Below are positions 22,651 to 32,093 of a stretch of 64,000 bases of DNA, piece after piece; within the stretch, counting starts at the first letter, position 1, and each line of letters begins with the position of its first letter. A program made the position numbers and the translations under genes. The notes below the pieces were generated by a model. That model did no database searches and was not told the DNA's origin. It saw only the letters and a list, made by a program, of their open reading frames with translations. The DNA comes from Knoxdaviesia capensis (lineage: Eukaryota; Ascomycota; Sordariomycetes; Microascales; Gondwanamycetaceae), in the NCBI GenBank assembly GCA_001510575.1, contig LNGK01000008.1:570340-634339 (forward strand), in the 5' to 3' direction.

Positions 22651-22857
22651 ATGGCAGATTCGTCGATCCCGATCAGCACAGATGAACTTCCGATTCGGCC
22701 TTGCGGTTTCATCTTCCCGCCGGCGGCGGCGTCGGTAGTAGATCTATCTACCTCCGTTTCGTCTTCAGGAAAGTCAACTGAGGCCACTCATGAAGTTGCT
22801 ACAGGCTTCCCCAGACCCCAGACGTTCTTCTCCCCCCAAGCCGCCCTGAGCCACTAG
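22651..22857 (+). CDS. Possible small hypothetical protein (68 aa)
   Basis: The ATG at 22651 sits in a good fungal context (CAAAATGG). The frame has GC-rich third positions unlike the flanking sequence, starting MADSSIPISTDELPIRPCG. I recognise no domain, signal peptide or membrane segment. It could be a first exon of a spliced gene or a chance frame. Only the start context and local codon composition favour it. Confidence 0.2.
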   Translation: MADSSIPISTDELPIRPCGFIFPPAAASVVDLSTSVSSSGKSTEATHEVATGFPRPQTFFSPQAALSH

Positions 22858-25553
22858 GATACCCCCAGCTCATCGATTCGTTTCTTGCATTTTTCTATAA
22901 CACCGCCTCCGACAATCAGAAGGTTCGTATCCGTAGTTGAATGGCTGGTAGTGTGTATACAAGGTATGCCAACTCCCTCTCCCAGCCCTATATGGGCGCC
23001 GGCTATTCTCATCTCGGACCTGGCTCGGGCTGGCAAACACACCAGTTGGGGATCTGCCAATTACCCGTCTTTCGATAATCGATGGTTCCGTGATGAGCAG
23101 AAGCAAAGAGAGCACAACAGAGAGAACTCGGGAGAAGCCGCCAGCAGAGGTTGAGTAGCGTTCTCTTGCGAAGGTATGGTTTTGCTTTTTTGTCTTCTTT
23201 TCAGAAATTTAAATAGAACAGTCCATCCTTCGTGTGGTCTCTCTGAAATCCTCTTTTCTTTTCTTTTTTTTTTTTCCCCTGATGAGCCGTGTTTGACAGC
23301 TGAGCTTCAAGCTTGCATATGGACCCTCCTGCAGCCTCCTATATCGGCCGTTCTATCCACCCTCTCTTCGACCAACAAGCTGAACAAAAGCGATCGGAGC
23401 GGATCGTCGTGCTGCTGGATTTTGCTTTGCGTTGCAGTGGAGGTACGAGTTCGAGTGCAATGTTATATATAATTTCCGAGCCTTGGTGTGTCGTATCCGA
23501 TGCTGCAAGTCCACGTACGACGGAAGTCAGACACGCTTAGGTGAGCACCTGAGAACTGAGAAGCAAGATCGGCGGTGAGAAGCTGCCCCCCTCGCACGAA
23601 CGGTGAGCAAGTTTGCATACTGAAAGCAGTAGGGAACAGCTTGCTTCGTACCATCCCACGCGCGCCACCGACCGCCCCCTGGACGAGAAGGGAAGCTCTT
23701 GTTTTTGGCTGTTCTCCCCCCCCTGGCCCGACGCAGTGACACCCAAAACGCCCAAAACTCTCCGTATGCACAAGAACCAGGGAGCGAAGGAAAAAAACTT
23801 TCACTTGGGTGTCACTCGTATGACCGCCATTTCCCATTTGCCCCCCCTGGCACACCCGCCGCGTCCAGGCCAACCATGGACACACGTGCTGATCCCGTTG
23901 AGCCTCAGAGCTTGGACGGGTCGGGGTTCTCATTTCGCGACATTGGACGCAGCTAGCAGGAGCAATGAATGACGAGACGAGAGAGGAAAAAAAAAAGGTG
24001 CTGTATGTCTCGGCAGGATGCAACGGGGTGGGGTGATGGCTGGAGCTGAGGCCGCAGGCAGAAAGAGAGGAATTTCCTTACGTTGTAAATGCCGAAAGGA
24101 AAACGCCACATAGGGCAGAGGAGAAGAACCACACGGCTCTCGGATTCCAAATGGGGGTCTGGACTCCCCAAGATCTTCTTTTCTCCCTCCCATGCCTGAT
24201 TGCGTGTCTTACGGTCTTCTTGCTTCTGTTCAGTACTTCGCAGACCTCGTATGTCCAGTACACACAGGCGTCTTGTCTCCCTTCGCAGTGTGCCGGGCAT
24301 CCGCTAGATACCAGACACACACCATATGCACATGGCGGCTCTGCGCCAAGCTGACCATCGTCCCGGCCGATGCTGGGCCTGGAGACATGGCCCGACTGCG
24401 TTCTCTGCTTTCCTGTGTCCATTCTGTCGTCCTGGAGGTGTGCCAATGCCGTTGGGTGAAGCCCATCATTGACATAGCATATGTCCATGCAAGGACCTGA
24501 TGATGTACGTATATATCTCGAGCGGTGGGAAACCTCACCCAAAAACAGACTCGAAGGTACCGTGTACGAGTAGGTATTATGTACATCAACAGTTGACTTA
24601 CACCTGTGTACTGTACAGTACCTTGCTCAGTCCCTCCCCACCCCCCACCCCCCAACGGAAATTCGCCCTGTTGGCTGACGGCGTGGGGGTTGAGCTGGTC
24701 TGTCCAAAGGACCTACCCACAGCTACTGACATACAGCACGGGCAAGCTATGGGAAGCTATCTCTCCTCGGATATGCACCTTCACGAATCGGGCCAGACCA
24801 CACACACCCAGGGGACCCGACGTAGAAAACCCCAGTATGTTTCCTTATTGAGCTTTGTCTCTGTGACTTGTTCGAATTTCTTTTTTTAACACTCCCAGAG
24901 CTGCACAGGGGAGGACGAAGAAGAAGCATTAGCTGCAGGCATAAAGTTTGTGGACTGTGGTTTCTCTCGCTTGAGCGGACGGGACCCAAAGGCTGGTTGG
25001 CTGCCATGTATTTGATATAAATCTCTGCCAAGTACTCTCCACCGTGAGAATGAACTTCTCTTCTCTCTTCTTTCCTTGTATACTTTTCTGTTGCTCTGTT
25101 GTTGGAAGTCTTCGTGTTCTTTTCCTGTGTTTATTTTCCTCCTCCTGATTCCTCACCATGGCTGCCATTCTCCTCCTCGCCCACCACCACTTCTCCTGGC
25201 CTGCGAGATTCTTCACGCTGTATCCCCTGAACGTGTCTTGAAAAAGCCTTCTCTTTCCTCTTTGTACTCCCAGCTCGTTCCTTTGATACATATCCAGATC
25301 GTCCTCCTCCCCTGAATCAGTGTCGTTCCATAATATTTCCGAGGTTGCTCTCGATACTGTGTGTATCTGCAGGCCGGACGCCTATAGGTATGTACGTCCC
25401 TCAACTTCCTTTTTTTCTTCAATCTTTCCTCTCAAACCTGACCTTTCCCAGACATTCTGCTCTTCACCTTACATAAAAAAATCTCATCTGGAAACTCTTG
25501 CCCCCATCTCGAACCTGCCAAGACTTCCTCCTTTCAGTCCCAACCCATCTTTG

Positions 25554-25561
25554 ATATATAT
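25554..25561 (+). promoter_or_regulatory. TATA-like element upstream of the membrane-protein gene
   Basis: TATATATA about 60 nt before the start codon at 25622. It is preceded by about 130 bp of strongly pyrimidine-biased DNA, as expected for a fungal core promoter. Confidence 0.35.
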
Positions 25562-25621
25562 ACACAGATACACACACGAACACACGCTTACACGCCACTG
25601 CGGCCGAATCTAGATGGAACT

Positions 25622-26185
25622 ATGGCTCCAGCACCCGTCCCCGAATCGTTTGACGCTTCCGCACAGCCCGACACCGGCAACGGCTCCGGCTCCGAGCTGC
25701 CGCCGTCGTCAATTGCTGCTCTGGTGCTGGCCGTGCTCGGCGGCGTCGTCTGTCTCTGGGTCGCCAAGAGATGGGCCCGCCGAGCCCGGCCCCCAACCCC
25801 CTCCGACACCACCACCACCGTCTCTGTCCACCCGGACGCCTATTCCGCCGACGTGACCGACGCCGACATCAAGAAGGCCGGCGTGTCGGCCACGGTCACC
25901 GCCATCTCCATGATGACCCCCGCCGGCGTCCCCACCGTCCCGCTCCCGGCCTACCGCCCCGCCTCGTGTAAGACGGCGTCGCCGGCCTCGTCGGCCACTG
26001 CCACCCCGGAAGCCTCGCCGGTCCTCGAAGGCATGGCGAAGCACACCACCAAGCCTGCGTCTCGTCCGGTACAGCCGCTGCGGCTGCCAAGTTCCGCCAC
26101 CATCGACGCCGAGACTCTGCCGATGCGGAGCGTGGCTACCGCCCCGGCCGTGCCAAGCCGGAGACCGTCTGCAGCTGAAGTCTAG
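25622..26185 (+). CDS. Single-pass membrane protein, unknown function (187 aa)
   Basis: One exon. Residues 1-27 are Ser/Gly/Pro-rich and acidic, followed by one hydrophobic segment at about 28-48 (IAALVLAVLGGVVCLWVA) and then a basic KRWARRARP stop-transfer. The rest is a Ser/Thr/Pro/Ala-rich tail. With no cleavable signal peptide and positive charges after the membrane segment, the N terminus probably faces outside and the tail the cytosol. No domain is recognised. An out-of-frame ATG at 25614 lies 8 nt upstream and opens an overlapping 80-codon frame. The ATG at 25622 is preferred because its frame alone gives a coherent membrane topology and GC-rich wobble positions over its full length. 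Two more probable surface genes follow downstream. Confidence 0.65.
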   Translation: MAPAPVPESFDASAQPDTGNGSGSELPPSSIAALVLAVLGGVVCLWVAKRWARRARPPTPSDTTTTVSVHPDAYSADVTDADIKKAGVSATVTAISMMTPAGVPTVPLPAYRPASCKTASPASSATATPEASPVLEGMAKHTTKPASRPVQPLRLPSSATIDAETLPMRSVATAPAVPSRRPSAAEV

Positions 26186-26475
26186 GGATACCGCGTAGAT
26201 TGGCCTTGCTTTTCGGGTGTCTCGACGATCCTTAGGGGATTTTCTTTCTTTGTTTTGTTTCAATTATAAAAAGTGCCGGTTTCGGTATTTTATAGTCTGG
26301 GAAGATCAGACATTCTTCTTCTTCTTTCTTGTTTTGTTTGCTTTCTGCACACACGTTGTGCTGGCGTTCTGCTTGCTTGGGGCTGGACTTTGGGGGAAAT
26401 TAGTTAGACAAGAGGTTCGGGGAAGATCACTTGGGCGTTCAATCGGGATCCGGGGAAACTTTGCGACTTTCACAG

Positions 26476-26513
26476 ACACACACACACACATATATATATA
26501 TAGAGAGAGAGAA
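26476..26513. repeat. Compound (AC)n(TA)n(GA)n microsatellite
   Basis: Three adjoining dinucleotide runs with no spacer. Confidence 0.9.
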
Positions 26514-26700
26514 AGGCGAGTGTAGGTCATCAACTAGAAATCACTGTTGTTTTACTTGTTTCAGACCCAGGAAATGTGGTCGTCTTTTGCCGTGCCAGAA
26601 AGAAAAAAAAGGGAGCTCTCTGTTGTGTGTGGGAAATTGCACTGTCTAAGCACGGCTGCTTCTCTCCGAGTATCTCACATTCCCTCCGCAGCACGAGGGA

Positions 26701-26711
26701 AATATATATAG
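26701..26711 (+). promoter_or_regulatory. TATA-like element
   Basis: AATATATATAG about 170 nt upstream of the ATG at 26879. Confidence 0.35.
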
Positions 26712-26878
26712 TAACCATGGCATCTGCAACGAGACGGATGCTCAGGACTGCTTTCTTGTCCTCCATCCACTCGTTCATTCCTTCAGCCTGACACTATCCA
26801 TCCTCCTTCAAAGACAACAACACGTTGTGCGTGAACCTTCTCTCGTTACTTTCACCGTCTACGACAATCCTCAAGAAA

Positions 26879-27490
26879 ATGGCTCCAACAAACTGCCAGA
26901 CCCTCCTTCTCTCCCTCCTCCTCCTCGCTCCTTTCTCCGTCGCGACCACCCCGTCGTACAACACCCCCGTGGCAGCCACCCCCTCCGCCGCCGGCGCCAG
27001 CGAATACACCCCCGGCACGCCGTGCGAGGGCTCCGGGTGGAACTGCCTCACGCTGGGCTGGCAGCGCTGCGCGGCCGGCCAGTGGACCGCGGTGGTCCCG
27101 ATGCCGCCCGGCACCGTGTGCGTGCCGGCCACGGGCCCGGGCAGCCTCGACGTGGACTTTGACGAGGCCGAGTGCGAGATCGAGTATGAGGAGGAGTCCG
27201 AGTGCACTGCCGACGGCGAGGACGGGACTGCCAGCGCCGATGGCGGCAGTGTGAGCGCCGGTGGCGGTGGCGGTGGTGGCTCGGGCGGCAACTCGACCGC
27301 TGGAACTCCCACCGGCGCGGGCGGTGGCGGCTCGACCAGCTCCGGCGGCGCGGGCGGCAGTGGCTGGGAGACCGGGTCGGGTGGCTCGACCTCTGTGCCG
27401 ACTCCTGGCGCGGCTAGCACTTCGCGGGTCGGCGGCGTGGCGCTCGTGGTTGGTCTCGGAGTGGGCTTTGCCGGTATGTTCTTCGCCTAG
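26879..27490 (+). CDS. GPI-type surface protein with CBM19-like cysteine segment (203 aa)
   Basis: One exon. The N terminus is a classical signal peptide (hydrophobic LLLSLLLLAPFSV, cleavage expected after Ala22). Residues about 43-83 form a four-cysteine segment, PCEGSGWNCLTLGWQRC and AAGQWTAVV...GTVCVP. The pattern C-x(n)-W-x-C-x6-RC-x-G-x-W-x(n)-GT-x-C resembles the CBM19 chitin-binding fold. An acidic patch (about 95-120) and a Gly/Ser/Thr-rich linker of about 70 residues follow, typical of glycosylated wall stalks. The end is a hydrophobic tail (GGVALVVGLGVGFAGMFFA) after small residues, as expected for GPI attachment. It is probably attached to the membrane or wall with the cysteine module exposed. 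Chitin binding is inference. An in-frame upstream CTG or GTG was not used as the start. Confidence 0.78.
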   Translation: MAPTNCQTLLLSLLLLAPFSVATTPSYNTPVAATPSAAGASEYTPGTPCEGSGWNCLTLGWQRCAAGQWTAVVPMPPGTVCVPATGPGSLDVDFDEAECEIEYEEESECTADGEDGTASADGGSVSAGGGGGGGSGGNSTAGTPTGAGGGGSTSSGGAGGSGWETGSGGSTSVPTPGAASTSRVGGVALVVGLGVGFAGMFFA

Positions 27491-27991
27491 GTGGAGCCGT
27501 CCATCTTCAACAATTAGATGCGGTGGCAACTTGGAGACGAGGGAGAGCATTCGAAGGTGTGGAGAAGAAAGTCATTTGTTTCATTTGTTGTATCTATCTA
27601 TCTAAGTGTGCATTTATTCATATGCGGTCCATTATATATTACATCCATCCCAGTCATATTTACCCCCAAAATTCAATTGATACATTCGTGTTGCCACGTA
27701 CAAGAAGATGGTCCCCAGATTCTAAACGCCTGTTGCTAGAAAATATGGAAAGAAAAAAAGAAAGAAAAAGAAAACGTAAGACCTCCGTAGTTCGTGCCGC
27801 GTGTGTTTGTTGGGGCGAGAGTGATACGAGACACATCCGGTCCCGTGTAGTCGACAAAGGAAAAGAAACGAGTAAAACAGGAGAGCTCCAGAGACGTAAG
27901 GCGGGAGCAGACATGAAAAACATGAAAAAGGAAGATTGGTTTTGATGCAGATTTCACGACCTAGCCGGACTACCGTGGTTGAAACCAGTGT
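27491..27991. other. Convergent intergenic region
   Basis: About 500 bp between two convergent surface-protein genes. It is A-rich in the right half with no gene; it should hold both 3' ends. Confidence 0.6.
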
Positions 27992-29152
27992 TTAGTAGCG
28001 ACCCCGGCGCGCGAATGTACCATTCCACGGCGGGTAGGTGGTATGCCACATGCCGTTGTCGTAGGTCCACGTGGTGGAAGTGGTGGCGGTTGAAGTCAAC
28101 GTTGTCAGCGCCGCAGCCAGGTCTGTGGTCACGGACACTGAGGAAGCTGTGGGTGTCCAGAGCAGTGTGCTCGTCGATCCCGAGACTGACGGGATCGTGG
28201 TCGTGGAGGTGCTGACCTCGATCACTGTTGTGGAGAGAGCGGGTGCTGCAGGCTCGGAAGTAGTTGTGGACGGCGCTGGGTCACTGGAGGTGGTGGATGC
28301 TGCGAGGGTAGAGTTGGAGAAAATGAGGTGGGAAAATGTGGTTGGCGTGAGTGTGGTAGCCGGGGAGGATGATGATTCAGATGTGATCGAAGTGGTAGAA
28401 GTCGACGAGCTAATTGTCGACTCAAGTTCTGAGGGGAGAGTTGGGGAAGGAATTGAAGATTGCTCCGCAGTGGATATTGTCGACTCAGAAGATGTCGAAG
28501 AGCTGGAGGGAGAGGTGGATCCCAGACGAGTCGAGGTTGAATTGGAAGTCAAAGTAGAAGTTGAAATAGAAACCGAAGCGGAAGTGGAAGTGGAGATTGA
28601 AGTGGAAGCTGAAGCTGAAGAAGATGTTAAAGATGTTGAGGTGGAGGTTGAAGAAGACGGTGAAGAGGAAGACGAAGAAGGTGAAGCAGATGTTGAAGAA
28701 AGTGTCGTAGATGTTGAGACACTAGAAGAACTCGAGCTCGAAGATGAAGACGTCAAACTCGTCTCCCCAACCACATCGTACACCGTCACAGTGTGCGTAG
28801 TAGGTTCCGGCGGCGCAATCGGCACGACCGCGAACCCACCACTCGAAGAGCTCGTGCTCGTGCTCTTCACCGACGACGACGACGACAGGGGCGACTGCGT
28901 CGGCGCCGCCCCGGTCACAGTCTTCCGGACGGTCACCACCACCACGCCACCGCCGCCGCCCGCATCCGAGGTCGGCGGCGCGGGAGAAGCCCCGCCGGAG
29001 GCTGTGGCCGGCGGACTGTCATCCGGCGCGTCGTCGGAGAAGATCGGCACGACGGCGTACGACGGCTTGTCGGCGCGCGGGAGCGGGCGGTGTGGGAGGC
29101 TGAGGGCCAGCGGGAGGGACACGGCCGCCAGGCTGAGGATGCTGGGGCGCAT
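27992..29152 (-). CDS. Secreted Ser/Thr-rich cell-wall type protein (386 aa)
   Basis: One exon. The start at 29152 is chosen because it puts a signal peptide at the very N terminus (MRPSILSLAAVSLPLALS). Cleavage is likely near residue 19, with a possible dibasic-like processing site shortly after. A Val/Thr segment near residue 72 (GVVVVTVRKTVTG) and a HTVTVYDVVG segment follow. Then comes a long Ser/Thr tract of about 200 residues, a typical heavily O-mannosylated stalk. The C terminus is different: TTWTYDNGMWHTTYPPWNGT with an N-glycosylation sequon. There is no hydrophobic GPI tail, so it is probably secreted or wall-bound by other means. No catalytic domain is recognised. It converges with the GPI-type gene to the left. 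Confidence 0.72.
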   Translation of the reverse strand: MRPSILSLAAVSLPLALSLPHRPLPRADKPSYAVVPIFSDDAPDDSPPATASGGASPAPPTSDAGGGGGVVVVTVRKTVTGAAPTQSPLSSSSSVKSTSTSSSSGGFAVVPIAPPEPTTHTVTVYDVVGETSLTSSSSSSSSSSVSTSTTLSSTSASPSSSSSSPSSSTSTSTSLTSSSASASTSISTSTSASVSISTSTLTSNSTSTRLGSTSPSSSSTSSESTISTAEQSSIPSPTLPSELESTISSSTSTTSITSESSSSPATTLTPTTFSHLIFSNSTLAASTTSSDPAPSTTTSEPAAPALSTTVIEVSTSTTTIPSVSGSTSTLLWTPTASSVSVTTDLAAALTTLTSTATTSTTWTYDNGMWHTTYPPWNGTFARRGRY

Positions 29153-30375
29153 GGTTGCGGAGTGGTGCCGGGTGACGAGGAAGGAAAACCCAGACAGGCC
29201 TGGTTGAGGGTACTCGGGAACAGGCGGGTGTAACACCGGGATGAGAGAGAGAGAGAGGCCGCTGAAAAATCAGAGACAAGTGACGGTGATGAGAGCCGAG
29301 AGGTGGAAGCAAAAAGGCGTCGAGACAGTGAGAGGTAGTACGAAAGAGAGCCGCGTGTAGTGTGGCGCCGGAACCCGGATGCCAGAGTGAATGGATATGC
29401 GGGATGCTATGCAGCTACCCGACGGACACCTGCAGGACCAAGCAAAGACTATTTTCTCACACAAAAGGAGATAGGATGAAGGAAAGATCGACCGTATTGA
29501 AAATCACAAAAAGGAGAAGACAGTTCACGATGGAGGGAAACTCAAAGTTAGAACTGGATCTTTCTTCCGTGGAACCTTGCGCTTCTTATTAAATACCGTC
29601 CGCACTTCGCCGTCTTTTGTATATCATGGCTGGGAGAGAGAATAAAAAAGGCGGTTTATCATCCCCTCGGTTGGGGAGCGAAAGGGAGGGAAGACCCTCT
29701 CTACTGATAAAGGGAGCCGCCCACATCGACGAGTCTAAAGCCCCCAAAATCCAGAAGGTTGGAGAGAGAAAGAGGAAATCTCGATAGAAAAGTGAAGCGC
29801 AAGGAAGGTCAAACATCTGCGTGCCAGGCCCCCTGCGCATATTAAAAACACCCGCGATGTTAAGATTTGCAGGTGGTTGGGTTTCTTGTGAGTTTGTAGG
29901 CCGCGTTAACTACACTGCAGCCAATCAGCGTGCGTAGAGCGCCGGGGACCGCGCCACATTTTGTCTCGCTTTTTTCCCCTGCATTGCTGGGTGTGGCTGA
30001 ACAGGGGTGATTTCCCTCGCCACATTTGACTTTGCTTATCGGGCGATAAGCAGGGTTCTCACCGAGCTTCACCGAGAGAGACGGCTTTTTTTTTTCTTTT
30101 TTTTCGGGCTGGGACGAGATGTCGGGTTTTCTTGCTCTGCTGCTTCGTGCTAACACTCCTCACCGACCAGACATTGCACCGATCTACTCTACAAGGGCCC
30201 GGTTTCTCAGAGGCACTCAGAACTCTCTTTTCCCTGTGCCAGCGAACCAACGCCAACCTTCTCGAACACACAGTTCCTCCCTCCTCGCCCGGCCTTCTCC
30301 AAACCCGCCATCCCCCCCGCCATCCCTCCGGCATTCCTCCCTCCGGCACCCACCCGCACACATACACACAATACA
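29153..30375. other. Divergent promoter region between the Ser/Thr-rich gene and RRP1
   Basis: 1.2 kb with no supportable coding frame. It contains a consensus CCAATCA at 29921 and C-rich sequence shortly before the RRP1 start. Confidence 0.6.
29921..29927 (+). promoter_or_regulatory. CCAAT box
   Basis: CCAATCA matches the core site of the fungal HAP/CBF-type complex. It is about 455 bp upstream of RRP1 and 770 bp from the divergent gene. Function is inferred from the motif only. Confidence 0.3.
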
Positions 30376-31334
30376 ATGGCAACAGCCCAGTCCGAGCTTC
30401 CGTTCATCCGGAACCTTGCGTCGTCCGGTACGGTAGACACATGTCCGGCCCTCAGAAGCACCCCACACCCAGACCCACACCCGCCTGTGTTGACCAAGAG
30501 AAAAAACCCTGCTGCTAACATGTTCGAGAGAGTGCAACCTGCGCAGACCGCAAAACCCGCACCGACGCCCTGCGCTCCCTCTCATCCTTCCTCGCCTCGC
30601 GCCGCGCCGCCCGCTCCGCGACGCTCACCCCGCTCGACGCCGAGAAGCTGTGGACGGGGCTCTTCTTCGCCATGTGGATGTGCGACCGCGCCGTCCCGCA
30701 GCAGAACCTCGCCGCCGACCTCGCCAACCTGCTCGCCGCGCCGGCCGCCACGTCGCCTGCGGCCGCGACCCCGGACGCCGCCGCCGCCGCCGCCGCCGTG
30801 AGTGCCGTGCCGCCCGAGAGCGCCGCCGCCTTCGCCGGCGGCTTCTGGACCGTGCTGGCCGCCCGCTGGACCGACATTGATGTGCTGCGCATGGAGAAGT
30901 TCCTGCTCCTCGTGCGCCGCGTGCTCGCCGCCCACTTCCGCCTGCTGCGCACCGCCGGCGCCAGCACCAGCCCGGACTCTGCCGCGCCGGGCCTGCTCGC
31001 CGCGCTCGCCGCCGGCCCCTTCGAGCCCACCGGCGACCTCGGCCGCGTGCCCGTCGGCCTGCGGCTGCACGCCCTGGACATCTGGGTCGACGAGCTCGAG
31101 CGCGAGGGCCTGCTCGCCAGCGGAACTGACGACGCCGCGGCACCGCACGCTGCTGTTATTACCGCGGTGGCCGACCTGGTGCGCGCGGTCGGCGCGCCCG
31201 AGTTCCCGAACAAGGTGCTGCGGCTGCGCGCGCGCGAGGCGCTGGAGGACGAGCGGTTGCCGTGGAACAGCGGCGCCGACGGCGAGGCCGAGGACGGCGG
31301 TGATAATAGCAGTTGGGATGGGATTGATGATTGA
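30376..31334 (+). CDS. RRP1: RRP1 / Nop52-type ribosomal RNA processing protein
   Basis: Exon 1 (30376-30427) and exon 2 (30547-31334) are joined across a GT-AG intron (30428-30546, 119 nt) and encode 279 residues. Codon 18 is split G|AC. The protein shows the Nop52 pattern: PFIRNLASSDRKTRTDALRSL at the N terminus, LWTGLFFAMWMCDRAVPQQNLA at 52-73, then FWTVLAARWTDIDVLRMEKFLLLVRRVL and a C-terminal RLHALDIWVDELE block. The yeast homologue acts in the nucleolus in 27S pre-rRNA processing for the large subunit. The insert at about 81-110 is an Ala/Pro/Ser-rich, GCC-repeat stretch between conserved helices, longer than I remember for yeast. The acidic C terminus is short. It converges with the sphingoid base kinase gene. 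Confidence 0.92.
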
Positions 31335-32093
31335 GGGGGGTTGCACATTGGGTTCACGGGATTTCAAAAGCATGTGTTTTTTCTTCTATGTAGATATGCG
31401 ATGCGGGTAGTTCTGGTTTTTCTTTTTTTTTTTTGGAATGCACGGTATTCATTCACAAGGGAGTCTTATGTTGAGCGTCATCTAGTAAATCGGAGTGACA
31501 ACCGCTGAACCTTACTGGCGTACAAACCGGAAGACAGCAGGAGCTTGACAATATAAAAAGCACGAGGCAAGGAAAACACACTCGCACACCCTCTCGTCAT
31601 GACGCTTGACCACTGGTATTGAAGCAGCAAAGAACGAAATACACATACAACCAACAAGCGGAAGAACACATGTTCCCACCAGGGACAGTTTTCCTCGAGC
31701 CATCTAATCTAACACACAAGACAACTGAAATAAAGCCAAAAGAAAGATAACCGAAAAGAAAACACTTTGTACTCCAAGAAAAAAAAGAAAAGGGAAAAAC
31801 TCATTCATTCTTCAGCCCCTTGCAGCAGAGATAATCAACGCAGGTGGCCGGGGAACAGAACAGATGCATCGCAGGCGATCCGGTATCAAGACATTATAAG
31901 AAAGCGAACAGTGCAAAAAGGTCAAAAAGTGAGCAGAAATAGACACCATAGGGGGGACCAGGCCGAAAGGAATGAGCCGCCCCGACATTTCGGACCCAAA
32001 AAGAAAAGAAATCCCACCCGAGGAAGATATCGGCGACTAGAGAGTCACAAGCGACAGCCAAAGCACGCACGCACGCACGCATACACACATCAT
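31335..32093. other. Convergent intergenic region
   Basis: About 760 bp between the 3' ends of RRP1 and the sphingoid base kinase. No gene. A short GCAC tetranucleotide run lies at about 32065-32080. Confidence 0.65.

Larger units (their letters stand above)
21268..25621. other. 4.35-kb intergenic region
   Basis: Apart from the annexin leader and promoter signals at the left, and a weak small frame at 22651, I see no gene. The segment holds inverted telomere-type words at 22531-22558 and a perfect 14-bp palindrome at 24608-24621. Its right end carries the pyrimidine-rich promoter of the gene at 25622. Confidence 0.5.
26186..26878. other. Intergenic region, promoter of the GPI-type protein
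   Basis: No coding frame is supported. It contains a compound CA/TA/GA microsatellite and a TATA-like element at 26701-26711. Confidence 0.6.

Noticed and set aside
28071..29207. 378-codon Val/Glu-rich frame on the plus strand
   Set aside because: It is the mirror image of the Ser/Thr codons of the secreted protein on the minus strand. It has no signal peptide or domain.
30515..31373. 280-codon and overlapping frames antisense to RRP1
   Set aside because: These are shadows of a GC-rich coding exon. RRP1 motifs and the splice junction define the true strand.
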